Source: Burkholderiales bacterium
Lineage (GTDB): Bacteria > Pseudomonadota > Gammaproteobacteria > Burkholderiales > SG8-41
NCBI GenBank assembly: GCA_036262035.1
Contig: DATAJS010000031.1
Coordinates: forward strand, 352,642-416,641
Direction of reading: 5' to 3'
Length of the DNA stretch: 64,000 bases
The notes under the pieces were generated by a model. The model saw only the letters and a program-made list of their open reading frames with translations, did not search any database and was not told where the DNA came from. The translations under genes and the position numbers were made by a program. Positions 35,117 through 46,531 of this stretch are shown here, one piece after another (within the stretch, counting starts at the first letter, position 1; each line of letters begins with the position of its first letter).

Positions 35117-35593
35117 CTAAACCCTTAAGTTCCCGCGGTTTTTTAACCTTTCGGGCAACATTTTTATCGCGTTCACGTTCGTCCACGAGAACGCGCGCTC
35201 GGCGGCCTCGCCCCAGGGGAGCCATGCGTAGGCGAGGTGCTCGCGCGGCGCGAGCGTCACCGGCACGCGATCCGGCACTTCGAGACCGAAAACGTGCTCG
35301 GTGTTGTGGGTGACGCCCGGGGCGTAGCGGTGGCGCCAGTGCGGATAGATCTCGTAGCGGTTCTGAGTGGCCCAGTCGACGAGTCCGTACCGCGACACGT
35401 CGATGCCGGTCTCCTCCGCGACCTCGCGCGCGGCAGTCTGTTCCAGCGTCTCGGACTCGTCCCGGCTGCCGGTGACCGACTGCCAGAACCCCGGCCGATC
35501 GGCGCGCTCGAGCATCAGCACCTCGAGCGCCGGGGTGTACACCACCACGAGCACCGAGATCGGCGTCTTGAACGGCCGCGCGCTCAAATCCAC
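35117..35593 (-). CDS. nudB: dihydroneopterin triphosphate pyrophosphatase-like Nudix protein
   Basis: 158 residues from GTG 35593, which overlaps the last codons of the barstar-like gene by 10 bp; an in-frame TTG two codons later is an alternative. The Nudix box is complete: GSRDESETLEQTAAREVAEETGI. Gene order downstream of aspS and the length match NudB (FolQ), which removes pyrophosphate from dihydroneopterin triphosphate in folate synthesis. No strong ribosome site, so translational coupling is likely. Confidence 0.85.
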   Translation of the reverse strand: MDLSARPFKTPISVLVVVYTPALEVLMLERADRPGFWQSVTGSRDESETLEQTAAREVAEETGIDVSRYGLVDWATQNRYEIYPHWRHRYAPGVTHNTEHVFGLEVPDRVPVTLAPREHLAYAWLPWGEAAERAFSWTNVNAIKMLPERLKNRGNLRV

Positions 35594-35997
35594 GGGGGGA
35601 GCTCGGCCCCGTCGTCCACGAAGACGACGAAGGGAGTTCCCTTGCCCTTCCAGTAGTCGGCGGCGTGGCGCAGCACCTCGATCAGCGTCGCCCAATCGGC
35701 GCCGAGCGCGCGGGCGGCGGATGCGGCGTTGCCGAGCCTCAGCACGTACGCGGGCGCAGCGTGCCGGCTCAGATCGGTGAGCACATCGGCGAGCGCGTCC
35801 CAGTTGCGGCCGAAGTGATCCGGCAGGCCCGCCGTGGCGAACGCGTCCATGAGGCCGGACTTGTTCCCGACGCGGGCGAGATCGAGGTCCAGCCACAGCG
35901 CGTCCTGGGCGAGCGAGTGGCGGACGGCGTCGACGTGCACCGGGGTGCGATACACGCCCGACTGCGGCGCGGTGAGGCGGTGAGGGGCAGCGTTCAT
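35584..35997 (-). CDS. barstar-family RNase inhibitor
   Basis: 137 residues. The segment DHFGRNWDALADVLTDLS matches the barstar region that blocks barnase; the two aspartates spaced as D-x3-D correspond to the active-site-blocking Asp35 and Asp39. A C-terminal FVVFVDDGAELP follows. The start ATG 35997 overlaps the stop of the barnase-like RNase gene as ATGA, so inhibitor and enzyme are made together. No signal peptide is seen, which fits a cytoplasmic guard against the enzyme before export. There is a 30-residue N-terminal extension relative to barstar. Confidence 0.88.
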   Translation of the reverse strand: MNAAPHRLTAPQSGVYRTPVHVDAVRHSLAQDALWLDLDLARVGNKSGLMDAFATAGLPDHFGRNWDALADVLTDLSRHAAPAYVLRLGNAASAARALGADWATLIEVLRHAADYWKGKGTPFVVFVDDGAELPPWI

Positions 35998-36386
35998 TCG
36001 CGGATCCGCCTGAAGCTCTGGTAATGGTCGTCGCTGTAGTAGAGCTCTCTGCCGCGGCCGCTCACGATGCGCCGGGCGCCGCGATGCTTGAGCCCCGGCG
36101 TGGGCACGGTGTATTCGCGGTAGTAGCCGCGCTCGCGCGCCGGCAGGCGTTTTTCGAAATTGCCGAAGACGATGCCGTCGCGCTCATACGGAAAAGGCCC
36201 GCCGCGGCGGATCAGCACGACGGTCTGCCGCGCCTCCGGCGGCAGGTCGGCGAGCGCCACGACCGCGGCCGTGACACCGACGCGCGGCTGCGCCGACGAG
36301 GCCGGAACGAGACCCGCGAATACGACCGCCAGCGCCGCGGCGAACAGTCCGCAGCGAATGGCGATGCGCAGCGCGAGCTCGCTCAT
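35994..36386 (-). CDS. secreted barnase-like ribonuclease
   Basis: 130 residues from ATG 36386. The signal peptide covers about residues 1–32 (to ASSAQ). Mature catalytic features match the microbial RNase (barnase/RNase Sa) family: FGNFEKRLPARERGYYREYTV (general base Glu in YREYT), RGARRIVSG (Arg) and SDDHYQSFRRI (catalytic His, as barnase DHYQTF). It would cleave single-stranded RNA outside the cytoplasm. It sits between aspS and the overlapping barstar gene; targets and role are unknown. Confidence 0.88.
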   Translation of the reverse strand: MSELALRIAIRCGLFAAALAVVFAGLVPASSAQPRVGVTAAVVALADLPPEARQTVVLIRRGGPFPYERDGIVFGNFEKRLPARERGYYREYTVPTPGLKHRGARRIVSGRGRELYYSDDHYQSFRRIRE

Positions 36387-36403
36387 CTGCGATCGGCGGC
36401 CGC

Positions 36404-38182
<1,779 letters not shown>

Positions 38183-38191
38183 AATGGACGT

Positions 38192-38899
38192 TCAATGTGA
38201 GGTTGGTTGCCCGGTCGTGGGCTGCGGATCGGGTGCCGCGACCGGCTTGTCGAGCGCGCCATCGCGCCGGCCCGCAAGCGGCGGGCGCCTGCCGTAGCCG
38301 GGCGCGACCACGCCCATCGAGATGATGTACTTGAGCGCTTCGTCGACCGTCATGTCGAGCTCGATGACGGCGCTCCTGGGGACCATCACGAAATAGCCGC
38401 CCGTGGGATTCGGCGTCGTCGGCACGTAGATGCTGAGGTAGTCGCCCTGCAGGTGGTTGACCACGTCACCGCCCGGCGTGCCCGTCAGGAACGCGATCGT
38501 CCACATCCCCGGGCTCGGCCACTGCACCAGCAGCGCCTTGCGGAACGCCTGACCGCCCGGCGAGAACAGGGTATCGCTCACCTGCTTCACACCGTTGTAG
38601 ATGCTGTTGACGACGGGAATGCGCGCGAGGACGCGCTCGCCCCAGCGCACCAGGCGCTGGCCGACGATGTTCGCGGTGAAGAGGCCGGTGAAGAAGACGA
38701 CGAGCACCGTGAGCACCGCGCCCATGCCGGGGATGTAATAGCCGAGCCAGTGCTCGGGCCGCAGTTGCGGCGGCAGGAGCAGCAGCGTCTGGTCCATGGT
38801 GCTCACGAGGAGCGAGAGCACCCAGACCGTGATCACGAGCGGCACCCAAACCAAGAGGCCGGTGATGAAGTAACGCCGGATCGGATTCTTGGAAGGCAT
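38192..38899 (-). CDS. DUF502 family membrane protein
   Basis: 235 residues from ATG 38899; the frame is open upstream but the normal N-terminus MPSKNPIRRYFITGLLVWVPLVITVWVL starts here. Two hydrophobic segments (about 11–33 and 56–80) are followed by the conserved IPVVNSIYNGVKQVSDTLFS and VPTTPNPTGGYFVMVPRSAV. The function of DUF502 is unknown. It is always found near aspS in this group and is a likely inner-membrane protein. Confidence 0.9.
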   Translation of the reverse strand: MPSKNPIRRYFITGLLVWVPLVITVWVLSLLVSTMDQTLLLLPPQLRPEHWLGYYIPGMGAVLTVLVVFFTGLFTANIVGQRLVRWGERVLARIPVVNSIYNGVKQVSDTLFSPGGQAFRKALLVQWPSPGMWTIAFLTGTPGGDVVNHLQGDYLSIYVPTTPNPTGGYFVMVPRSAVIELDMTVDEALKYIISMGVVAPGYGRRPPLAGRRDGALDKPVAAPDPQPTTGQPTSH

Positions 38900-39043
38900 G
38901 GTTCGGGCGGGGAAGATCGCGGGCTTTGAGGTCCGCCGCCCGCGGAGGCGGCGTCGTTCGTGAATGCGTGAGCCGGGTGACGGATCCGGGGTCACGCGCA
39001 GCGGCCGCTGCTATGAAAACGGGGCGGCCGTCGATCGGTCAGG

Positions 39044-39340
39044 TCAGGCGGGACAGGTGCCGGCGCCGCAGGAGGCGGCCGGGTCGGACTTCTTGTCGTC
39101 CTTCTTGGTTTCGGTGCTGCTGTCCGCTTTTGCGGTGTCGGACTTGGGCTTGGAGCCTTTATCGCGGAAGTCGGTGACGTACCAGCCGTTGCCTTTGAGT
39201 TGGAAGCCCGCGGCCGAGAGCAGCTTGTCGAAGGTCGGTTTCCCGCATTCGGGACAGTGCGTGAGCCGGGGATCGCTCACCTTCTGTAAGTATTCCTTCT
39301 GAAAACCGCACGTCGAGCAGCGATATTCGTAAATCGGCAT
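39044..39340 (-). CDS. FmdB-family zinc ribbon protein
   Basis: 98 residues. The N-terminal zinc ribbon MPIYEYRCSTCGF...HCPECGKP has cysteines 8, 11, 29 and 32. A lysine/serine-rich tail ends in CGAGTC. FmdB-type proteins are putative regulators or RNA/DNA-binding proteins of unknown target. It is the first gene of the fmdB–DUF502–aspS group. A TATAAT -10-like box lies at 39366–39371 upstream. Confidence 0.88.
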   Translation of the reverse strand: MPIYEYRCSTCGFQKEYLQKVSDPRLTHCPECGKPTFDKLLSAAGFQLKGNGWYVTDFRDKGSKPKSDTAKADSSTETKKDDKKSDPAASCGAGTCPA

Positions 39341-39365
39341 AATTGCTCCCGAACCCTAAAAAGTG

Positions 39366-39390
39366 ATTATACCTGAATCGGTTAGAACCG
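39366..39390 (-). promoter_or_regulatory. -10 box and nearby CGGTT palindrome before fmdB
   Basis: On the minus strand TATAAT (39366–39371) lies 26 bp from the fmdB ATG. The palindrome CGGTTAGAACCG (39379–39390) occupies the spacer, where an operator could act. No clear -35 box was seen. Divergent gene at 39464 may share the region. Confidence 0.4.
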
Positions 39391-39463
39391 AACGTGCGTG
39401 AGGTGGGGGCGAAGTCCGCGTTTGCAAGCACCGCCCGCGCTGTGGCACCGCAATAACAAATCG

Positions 39464-40642
39464 ATGAGACGAGTGCACGTTCTACCCTCACTTTTCGCTC
39501 GCGCCGGCCGGCTGATCGGCGCCGTGCTGCGTATCCTGTCGGCGCTCGCGCTGGTCGCCGCGCCGGCCGGTGCCGCGATCGAAGACGACACCGCGCCGTC
39601 GAATGTCTACATGGCGGGCGCCGAGGTGCGCATCGATCGTCCGGTGCAGGGCGACGTCGTGGCGGCGGCCGGGCGCATCCACATCGATCAGCCGATCTCC
39701 GGCGACGCGGTGCTGGGCGCCGGCTCGATCGACGTCCAGTCGGCCGTGGGCGAAGACCTGAGAGGCGCCGGCGGCATCATCACCGTCTCCTCGCGAGTCG
39801 GGCACGAAGTGCTGCTCGCGGCAGCACGCATCATCCTCACCTCCACGGCCGAGATTCACGGCGAGACGTGGCTCGCGGCCGCCAACGTCGCCCTCGGCGG
39901 CCGCTACATCTCGGGCGTGCGTGTCTACGGCCGCGAGATCAGCGTGACCGGGGAGACCTTCGGCCCGGTCGAGCTCTCGGGCGAGCGCATCGAGATCGGC
40001 GAGCAGGCGCGCATACACGGCGACCTCGTCTACGCGAGCAGCGAGGCGATCAAGATCCATCCGCTCGCGGTCGTGGACGGCAAGGTCACGCGGCGGCCGA
40101 AACGGCTCGAGGCGGCCGACCCCGAAGCCACGCTGCCCGGCCTGAAGCCGCTGAGGCCGCTCGTGATCGCGGCGCTGCTCGCGTTCGCGATGCTCGCGCT
40201 CGCGGTCTTTCCGCGCCTCACCGCAAGCTCGACGCGCACGCTGGCGGCGGCGCCGGTCAGAAGCCTCGGTATGGGTATCGCGCTCTTCTTCAGCGTGCCG
40301 CCGGTCGCCGTGCTGCTGATCATCACGATCATCGGCATACCCATCGGCGTCGCGCTGATCGCGATGCAGGCGCTCGCGCTCGTCTTCGGCTACGTGGTCA
40401 CGGCGCTGCTCGTCGCCCAGGGCATGGCGCGCACGGTCGGATGCCACACGCTCGCCGGCTGGCGGCAGTACGCATTCATGGCGGGTGCGATCGTCGTGCT
40501 CGCGCTCGTCACGAGCATTCCGTATCTCGGCGCGGTCGTGCTGCTGCTGGCTGCCTGCGGGGGATTGGGGGCGCTGGTACTGCAGCGCTTCAGCCGCCGC
40601 AGCGCGCGAAGCCCGGCCACGGACGAATGGCCGGCGGCGTGA
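39464..40642 (+). CDS. bactofilin-like membrane protein
   Basis: 392 residues from ATG 39464. The signal peptide or first transmembrane helix is residues 1–38. Residues 45–215 form imperfect short repeats rich in valine/glycine (GDVVAAAGRIHIDQPISGDAVLGAGSIDV...), as in bactofilin-type right-handed beta-helices. About four hydrophobic segments follow (231–390). The protein may form a scaffold in the envelope, but the function is unknown. The last 16 bp overlap the downstream phosphate acyltransferase gene, so the two are translationally coupled. Confidence 0.65.
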   Translation: MRRVHVLPSLFARAGRLIGAVLRILSALALVAAPAGAAIEDDTAPSNVYMAGAEVRIDRPVQGDVVAAAGRIHIDQPISGDAVLGAGSIDVQSAVGEDLRGAGGIITVSSRVGHEVLLAAARIILTSTAEIHGETWLAAANVALGGRYISGVRVYGREISVTGETFGPVELSGERIEIGEQARIHGDLVYASSEAIKIHPLAVVDGKVTRRPKRLEAADPEATLPGLKPLRPLVIAALLAFAMLALAVFPRLTASSTRTLAAAPVRSLGMGIALFFSVPPVAVLLIITIIGIPIGVALIAMQALALVFGYVVTALLVAQGMARTVGCHTLAGWRQYAFMAGAIVVLALVTSIPYLGAVVLLLAACGGLGALVLQRFSRRSARSPATDEWPAA

Positions 40643-41568
40643 CCGTAAGCCCCGAGCATCACAAGGCTGCGGCGCTCGTCGAGCGTGCGCGCGCGCACGG
40701 CCGCGTGTCCGCCGCAGTGATCTACCCATGCAGCGCGGGCGCGCTCGAAGGCGCGCGCGAAGCGCGTGCCGCAGGTTTGATGGAGCCCGTGCTCGTCGGT
40801 CCGCGCACCGACATCGAGCGCCTCGTGCGCGAGCACGGCTACGATCGCGACGCGTTCGAGATCGTCGATGCCGCCGATCCGCTCGACGCCACGCACCGCG
40901 CTGCGACGCTCGTCCATGAAGGCCGCGCGCGGGCGCTGGTCAAAGGCAGCCTGCACAGCGACGAGCTCATGCGGGGGCTCGCGTCGCGCAAGGCGGGGCT
41001 GCTCACCTCGCGCCGGGTGAGCCACGTGTTCGTGATGGACGTCCCGCACCACGCGCGCCTGCTTTTCATCGCCGACGCGGCGGTGAACGTCGCGCCGAGG
41101 CTCAAGGTGAAGCGCGACATCACCCAGAGCGCGATCGACCTCGCGCGCGCAGCGGGCATCGAGACGCCCAAGGTCGCGGCGCTCTCGGCCAGCGAGACGG
41201 TGAGCGAGGGCGTGCCTTCGAGCGTCGACGCGGCGGCGCTGAAGGACATGGCGGCGCGCGGCGAGATCGCCGGGGGGATCGTGGACGGTCCGCTCGCTTT
41301 CGACCTCGCAGTCTCGGCGGAGGCGGCGCGCATCAAGGGCATCGAATCGCCGGTCGCGGGCGCCGTCGACATCGTGGTCGTGCCGACCATCGAAGCCGGC
41401 AACGTGCTCTACAAATCGCTCGTCTATCTGAGCGGCGCCATCGCCGGGGGCATCGTGATGGGACTGCGCGCGCCGGTGGTGCTCACCAGCCGCGCCGACA
41501 GCGCCGCGAGCCGCGTCTTCTCCGCCGCGCTCGCGTCGCTACTTGTGCACGACCAAGCTCGGGTCTAG
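40627..41568 (+). CDS. phosphate acetyl/butyryltransferase family protein
   Basis: 313 residues from ATG 40627; GTG 40639, which overlaps the upstream stop as GTGA, is an equally good start. Family motifs include ALVKGSLHSDELMRG, RRVSHVFVMDVP, ITQSAIDLARAAGIE, VDGPLAFDLAVS and VPTIEAGNVLYKSLVYL. Members move acyl groups between CoA and phosphate (Pta or Ptb). No ackA or buk kinase is beside it. The length matches stand-alone Ptb/Pta C-terminal domains, which are often paired with enoyl-CoA hydratase domains; none is present here. Confidence 0.88.
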   Translation: MAGGVTVSPEHHKAAALVERARAHGRVSAAVIYPCSAGALEGAREARAAGLMEPVLVGPRTDIERLVREHGYDRDAFEIVDAADPLDATHRAATLVHEGRARALVKGSLHSDELMRGLASRKAGLLTSRRVSHVFVMDVPHHARLLFIADAAVNVAPRLKVKRDITQSAIDLARAAGIETPKVAALSASETVSEGVPSSVDAAALKDMAARGEIAGGIVDGPLAFDLAVSAEAARIKGIESPVAGAVDIVVVPTIEAGNVLYKSLVYLSGAIAGGIVMGLRAPVVLTSRADSAASRVFSAALASLLVHDQARV

Positions 41569-41576
41569 CTCGATTC

Positions 41577-41663
41577 AAAGGAAGGGAGGTCTCGGAGGGA
41601 AACCATGGGTTTCCCTCCGAGCCGTTCACCGGCGCGGAAGCGCAGCGCCCGCCAGCGGGCGCT
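41577..41663 (-). repeat. composite two-hairpin 3' element, copy 2
   Basis: Read on the minus strand after the ssb stop (TAG, 41662–41664): a GC hairpin AGCGCCCG/CGGGCGCT (41644–41663), then CGCCGGTGAACG, then a 14-bp-stem hairpin (arms 41591–41604 and 41608–41621), then a CCTCCCTTCCTTT tail. The layout is the same as at 10251–10338, with covarying stem tips. Confidence 0.7.
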
Positions 41664-42153
41664 AGAACGGTATGTCGTCGTCCATCTCGTCGAAGGCGCC
41701 ACCGCCTTTGCGCGCGGGGGCCTTCGAGCCGCCGCCACCGCCGCCGCCGGAGCTAGCGCCCGCTCCCATCGGCTCGCGCGCCATCGGCTCTCCACCGCCA
41801 CCGCCGCCGCCACCACCGCCGCCGCGGCCGCCGAGGAGCTGCATGCGGTCGGCGACGATCTCGGTCGAGTAGCGGTCCTGCCCTTCCTTGTCCTGCCACT
41901 TGCGCGTGCGGATGCGCCCTTCGATGTACACCGGCGATCCCTTGCGCAGGTACTCGCCCGCGATCTCGGCGGTCTTGCCGAAGAACGCGACGCGGTGCCA
42001 CTCGGTGTGCTCCTGGCGCTCACCGCTCTTGTCTTTCCACTGGTCGGTGGTCGCGACGCTGATGTTGGTGACGGCGTCGCCGCTCGGCAGGTAGCGGACT
42101 TCGGGGTCCTTGCCGAGGTTGCCGATGAGTATCACTTTGTTGACCGAGGCCAT
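41662..42153 (-). CDS. ssb: single-stranded DNA-binding protein
   Basis: 163 residues. The N-terminal OB fold ([23 protein letters not shown]) has the normal SSB pattern. A run of eleven glycines and a second glycine-rich block form the flexible linker. The C-terminus [10 protein letters not shown] is the acidic tip that recruits replication and repair partners. It is followed by the composite hairpin element and preceded by the MFS gene, 1 bp apart. Confidence 0.97.
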   Translation of the reverse strand: MASVNKVILIGNLGKDPEVRYLPSGDAVTNISVATTDQWKDKSGERQEHTEWHRVAFFGKTAEIAGEYLRKGSPVYIEGRIRTRKWQDKEGQDRYSTEIVADRMQLLGGRGGGGGGGGGGGEPMAREPMGAGASSGGGGGGGSKAPARKGGGAFDEMDDDIPF

Positions 42154-42154
42154 G

Positions 42155-43507
42155 TCAGCCCTCCGCTGTAATCAGTTGAAGTAGATTGTGTTCGTCGAAG
42201 CTCTCACTGTCCACTTCGACGGTGAGCGTGTTTCCTTCGGACACGACGCGGGCTTGACGCACGCCTTGCAGCGTGAGCACGCGCTCGGCCAGCGCCGCCG
42301 CCCGGTCGCCGTCCAGGTGCGGCAGCGTATAGCTGCGCGTGCTCGTGGCGGCGGGCGACTTCATGCCGAGCGCCGCGGCCAGCCACACGACGAGCAGCGC
42401 CGTGTTTACGATCACAACGCCCGTGCGGCCCCAGTGGCCGTAGGCGAAACCGCCTAGGACCGCGCCGACGAACGTCCCGAGGAACTGCACGCTGCTGTAC
42501 ACGCCGATCGCCACACCCCGCATGCCCGCGGGCGCGAGCTTCGATGTGAGCGTCGGCAGCAGCGCTTCGAGGATGTTGAAAGGCGCGAAGAAGAGCACGA
42601 GGAATACGGTCAGCAGCACGACGTTGCCCGCCAGCCACGGCAACGCCGCGTGCGCCACGATCAGCAGCGCGACCGATCCCACGAAGTACGTCCGCATGCG
42701 CGCGCGCCCGCCGCTCATCACCGCGGGCATCATCAGCACGAACGAGCCGAGCATCACCGGCAGATAGATCTTCCAGTGCTCGGCCACCGGCAGGCCGGCG
42801 TCGCGCAGCGAGAACGGGATCGCGATGAATATCGCCATCAGGACCGCGTGCAGCGCGAACACGCCGACGTTGAGCCGCCCGAGCTGCGGATCCGCGAGCA
42901 CCCCGAGGAAGTCGCGCAGCGCGCCGGAGCGCTCGTTCGGCTTGCTCTCGGTCACGTCGGGAACCAGGCGCCAGACGACGACCATCGCGAGGAGCGCGAG
43001 CACCCCGGTCATCGCGAAGATGCCCGGTACGCCGATCGCTCGGTTGAGCCAGGGGCTCGCTACCAGCGACAGCGCGAAAGCGAGCCCGATGGTCGATCCG
43101 ATCATCGCCATCGCCTTGGCGCGGTGCTCTTCGCGCGTGAGGTCCGCCGCCATGGCCATCACCGCCGCGGAGACCGCGCCCCCGCCCTGGAGAATGCGAC
43201 CGAGGATCACCACGTAGATATTGGTCGCCGCCGCGGCGACGAAGCTGCCGGCCGCGAAGATCGCAAGCCCGGTGTAGATCACGGGCTTGCGCCCGTAGCG
43301 GTCGGACCACGCGCCGAAAGGAATCTGCAGGATCGCCTGGGTGAGCCCGTACGCGCCGATCGCGACGCCGACGAGGGTCAGGTTGTCGCCTCCGGGCAGG
43401 TGCTCCGCGTAGATGGCGAACACCGGCAGGATCACGAACATGCCGAGAAGCCGCAGGCCGAATATGCTCGCGAGCGACAGGCTCGCGCGCAATTCCAGAG
43501 GGGTCAT
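42155..43507 (-). CDS. YajR-like MFS transporter with C-terminal cytoplasmic domain
   Basis: 450 residues from ATG 43507; GTG 43525 is an in-frame alternative. Twelve hydrophobic segments; motif [16 protein letters not shown] is complete. After the last helix, about 60 residues ([26 protein letters not shown]) resemble the YAM/HMA-like domain of YajR, whose substrate is unknown. It lies between ssb and the divergent uvrA, a conserved betaproteobacterial arrangement. Role in DNA repair is unlikely; the link is positional. Confidence 0.87.
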   Translation of the reverse strand: MTPLELRASLSLASIFGLRLLGMFVILPVFAIYAEHLPGGDNLTLVGVAIGAYGLTQAILQIPFGAWSDRYGRKPVIYTGLAIFAAGSFVAAAATNIYVVILGRILQGGGAVSAAVMAMAADLTREEHRAKAMAMIGSTIGLAFALSLVASPWLNRAIGVPGIFAMTGVLALLAMVVVWRLVPDVTESKPNERSGALRDFLGVLADPQLGRLNVGVFALHAVLMAIFIAIPFSLRDAGLPVAEHWKIYLPVMLGSFVLMMPAVMSGGRARMRTYFVGSVALLIVAHAALPWLAGNVVLLTVFLVLFFAPFNILEALLPTLTSKLAPAGMRGVAIGVYSSVQFLGTFVGAVLGGFAYGHWGRTGVVIVNTALLVVWLAAALGMKSPAATSTRSYTLPHLDGDRAAALAERVLTLQGVRQARVVSEGNTLTVEVDSESFDEHNLLQLITAEG

Positions 43508-43636
43508 GCGGTCGCGCTGGGACACTTTGGAGTGGACGGGCTGTGGGAGGCGTGCGGAAGCGGCCGGAACGATGAATGCCGCGAGTGGTCTATCGTGCCT
43601 TGGCGCGTCTCCTTCGGTATATTAACAGGTTTGCCC

Positions 43637-46531
43637 ATGGCTTCAGTCACTCCCTTACACTCGCAACGACCCGAGCCGAAGGAACCGGCCGCGGGCGAGC
43701 GCGGCGGCACGGGTGGCGAGCTCATCCGTGTCCGGGGCGCTCGCACCCACAACCTCAAGAACGTCAACCTCGACCTTCCGCGCAACCGCCTGGTCGTGAT
43801 CACCGGCCTGTCGGGCTCGGGCAAGTCGTCCCTCGCCTTCGACACGCTGTACGCCGAAGGCCAGCGGCGCTACGTCGAATCGCTCTCGGCGTATGCGCGC
43901 CAGTTCCTCCAGCTCATGGAGAAGCCCGACGTCGATCTCATCGAGGGCCTGTCCCCCGCGATCTCGATCGAGCAGAAAGCGACCAGCCACAATCCGCGAT
44001 CGACCGTCGGCACGGTGACCGAGATCCACGATTACCTGCGCCTCCTCTATGCGCGCATCGGCGACCCCCATTGTCCCGAGCACGGCAACGAGCTGTCGGC
44101 GCAGAGCGTCTCGCAGATGGTCGACCACGTGCTGACGCTGCCCGAGGACACGCGGCTCATGGTCCTCGCGCCGCTGGTGGTGGGCCGCAAGGGCGAGCAG
44201 GCGGAGCTCTTCGACGAGCTGCGGGCGCAGGGCTTCGTGCGGATACGCGTCGACGGCGAAGTCTACGACCTCGACCAGATGCCGAAGCTCAGGAAGAACG
44301 TGAAGCACACCGTCGAGGTGGTGGTCGACCGGCTGAAAGTGCGCCAGGACGCGCGGCAGCGCCTCGCCGAATCGTTCGAGACCGCGCTGCGCCACGCCGA
44401 CGGCCGCGCGCTCGCGGTCGAGATGGACGGCGGCGCCGAGCATCTCTTCTCCGCGCGCTTCGCGTGCCCGGTGTGCAGCTATTCGCTGCCCGAGCTCGAG
44501 CCGCGGCTCTTCTCGTTCAACAATCCGATGGGCGCGTGCTCGCGCTGCGACGGGCTGGGGAGCGTGAGCTTCTTCGATCCCAAGCGGGTGGTCGCCTTTC
44601 CCGACCTGTCGCTCGCGTCGGGTGCGATCAAGGGCTGGGACCGGCGCAACCAGTTCTATTTCCAGATGCTGCAGTCGCTCGCGCAGCACTACGGCTTCGA
44701 TCTCGAAAAGCCCTTCAGCGATCTGCCCGAGGCCGTGCAGCACGCGATCCTCCACGGCTCCGGCCGCGAGAAGATCCGCTTCCTGTACATCGGCGAGAAG
44801 GGCAACAAGCACTTCCGCGAGCATCCTTTCGAGGGCGTGCTGCCCAACCTCGAGCGGCGTTATCGCGAGACCGACTCGCTGGTGGTGCGCGAGGAGCTGG
44901 CGAAATACCTCAACAACCAGCCGTGTCCCGAGTGCGGGGGCACGCGCCTGCGGCGCGAAGCGCGCTTCGTCACCGTCGCGCGCAAGGCGATCTACGAAGT
45001 GTCGGCCCTGCCGCTGAACGAGGCGATCGATTTCTTCTCGACGCTCACGCTCGCGCCGGTGAAGCAGGCGATCGCCGACAAGATCGTGCGCGAGATCGCC
45101 AACCGCCTGCAGTTCCTCGTCAACGTCGGCCTCGAATACCTGTCGCTCGACCGCTCGGCGGACACGCTCTCGGGCGGTGAAGCGCAGCGCATACGGCTCG
45201 CGAGCCAGATCGGCTCGGGCCTGACCGGCGTCATGTACGTGCTCGACGAGCCTTCGATCGGCCTGCACCAGCGCGACAACTCGCGGCTGCTGGAGACGCT
45301 GAAGCGCCTGCGCGACATCGGCAACTCGGTGATCGTCGTGGAGCACGACGAGGATGCGATCATGGCCGCCGACTACGTCGTCGACATGGGCCTGGGCGCG
45401 GGAGAGCACGGCGGCCACGTGGTCGCCGAAGGCTCGCCGCGGGACATCACCCAGCACGCCGAGTCGCTGACCGGCCAGTATCTCAGCCGCCGCCGCCGCA
45501 TCGACATCCCGGCGCTGCGTCACCGTCCCAACAAGAAGCGCACGCTGACGATCAAGGGCGCGCGCGGCAACAACCTGCGCGACGTCACGGTCGACATCCC
45601 GGTCGGCCTGTTCGTATGCGTGACCGGCGTATCGGGCTCGGGCAAGTCGACTCTGGTCAACGACACGCTCTACAACACGGTCGCCCGCCAGCTCTACGGC
45701 AGCGCGCTCGAGCCCGCCCCGCACGACTCGATCGACGGCCTGGAGCTCTTCGACAAGATCGTCAACGTCGACCAGAGCCCGATCGGGCGCACGCCGCGCT
45801 CCAATCCCGCGACGTACACCGGTCTTTTCACGCCGATCCGCGAGCTCTTCGCCGGCGTCCCCGCGGCGCGCGAGCGCGGCTACGGCGCGGGACGCTTCTC
45901 GTTCAACGTGAAAGGCGGACGTTGCGAAGCGTGCCAGGGCGACGGCGTGCTCAAGGTCGAGATGCACTTCCTCCCGGACATCTACGTGCCGTGCGACGTC
46001 TGCCACGGCCGGCGCTACAACCGCGAGACGCTGGAGATCCACTACAAGGGCCGCAGCATCCACGAAGTGCTGCAGATGACGGTCGAGCAGGCGTGCGAAT
46101 TCTTCAGCGCGGTGCCGGTGCTCGCGCGCAAGCTCCAGACCCTGTTGGACGTCGGCCTCGGCTACATCACGCTGGGGCAGAGCGCGACGACGCTCTCGGG
46201 GGGCGAAGCGCAGCGCGTGAAGCTCGCACAGGAGCTGTCCAAGCGGGACACCGGACGCACCCTGTACATCCTCGACGAGCCGACGACCGGCCTGCACTTC
46301 CACGACATCGATCTCCTGCTGCGCGTGCTGCACCGGCTGCGCGACCACGGCAACACCATCGTGGTGATCGAGCACAATCTGGACGTGATCAAGACCGCCG
46401 ACTGGGTGATCGACCTCGGTCCCGAAGGCGGCGGCGGCGGCGGCACCATCGTCGCGGAAGGCACGCCGGAAGACATCGCCGCCCATCCCGCGAGCCACAC
46501 CGGCCGCTATCTAGCGAGCGCGCTCTCGTGA
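43637..46531 (+). CDS. uvrA: excinuclease ABC subunit A
   Basis: 964 residues from ATG 43637; the frame is open far upstream but this gives the normal N-terminus plus a short extension ([16 protein letters not shown]). Two ABC ATPase modules: Walker [12 protein letters not shown] and [11 protein letters not shown], signatures LSGGEAQRI and [11 protein letters not shown]. Zinc modules CPVCSYS...CSRC and CEACQGDG...CDVC are present. With UvrB it finds bulky DNA damage in nucleotide excision repair. A TATATTA-like -10 lies near 43617–43622. No clear LexA box was seen. The stop overlaps the GTG of the glycerate kinase gene. Confidence 0.96.
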   Translation: MASVTPLHSQRPEPKEPAAGERGGTGGELIRVRGARTHNLKNVNLDLPRNRLVVITGLSGSGKSSLAFDTLYAEGQRRYVESLSAYARQFLQLMEKPDVDLIEGLSPAISIEQKATSHNPRSTVGTVTEIHDYLRLLYARIGDPHCPEHGNELSAQSVSQMVDHVLTLPEDTRLMVLAPLVVGRKGEQAELFDELRAQGFVRIRVDGEVYDLDQMPKLRKNVKHTVEVVVDRLKVRQDARQRLAESFETALRHADGRALAVEMDGGAEHLFSARFACPVCSYSLPELEPRLFSFNNPMGACSRCDGLGSVSFFDPKRVVAFPDLSLASGAIKGWDRRNQFYFQMLQSLAQHYGFDLEKPFSDLPEAVQHAILHGSGREKIRFLYIGEKGNKHFREHPFEGVLPNLERRYRETDSLVVREELAKYLNNQPCPECGGTRLRREARFVTVARKAIYEVSALPLNEAIDFFSTLTLAPVKQAIADKIVREIANRLQFLVNVGLEYLSLDRSADTLSGGEAQRIRLASQIGSGLTGVMYVLDEPSIGLHQRDNSRLLETLKRLRDIGNSVIVVEHDEDAIMAADYVVDMGLGAGEHGGHVVAEGSPRDITQHAESLTGQYLSRRRRIDIPALRHRPNKKRTLTIKGARGNNLRDVTVDIPVGLFVCVTGVSGSGKSTLVNDTLYNTVARQLYGSALEPAPHDSIDGLELFDKIVNVDQSPIGRTPRSNPATYTGLFTPIRELFAGVPAARERGYGAGRFSFNVKGGRCEACQGDGVLKVEMHFLPDIYVPCDVCHGRRYNRETLEIHYKGRSIHEVLQMTVEQACEFFSAVPVLARKLQTLLDVGLGYITLGQSATTLSGGEAQRVKLAQELSKRDTGRTLYILDEPTTGLHFHDIDLLLRVLHRLRDHGNTIVVIEHNLDVIKTADWVIDLGPEGGGGGGTIVAEGTPEDIAAHPASHTGRYLASALS

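Noticed and set aside
43526..43636. LexA/SOS box before uvrA
   Set aside because: A CTGT half is present near 43551 but no matching ACAG at the right spacing was found.
43655..46498. Very long open frame on the strand opposite uvrA (also opposite pilY1, 28545–31301, and opposite the first MmgE/PrpD gene)
   Set aside because: These are expected in GC-rich coding DNA. Their translations are Arg/Ala/Val-rich with no family pattern, and the sense strand carries clear conserved genes.
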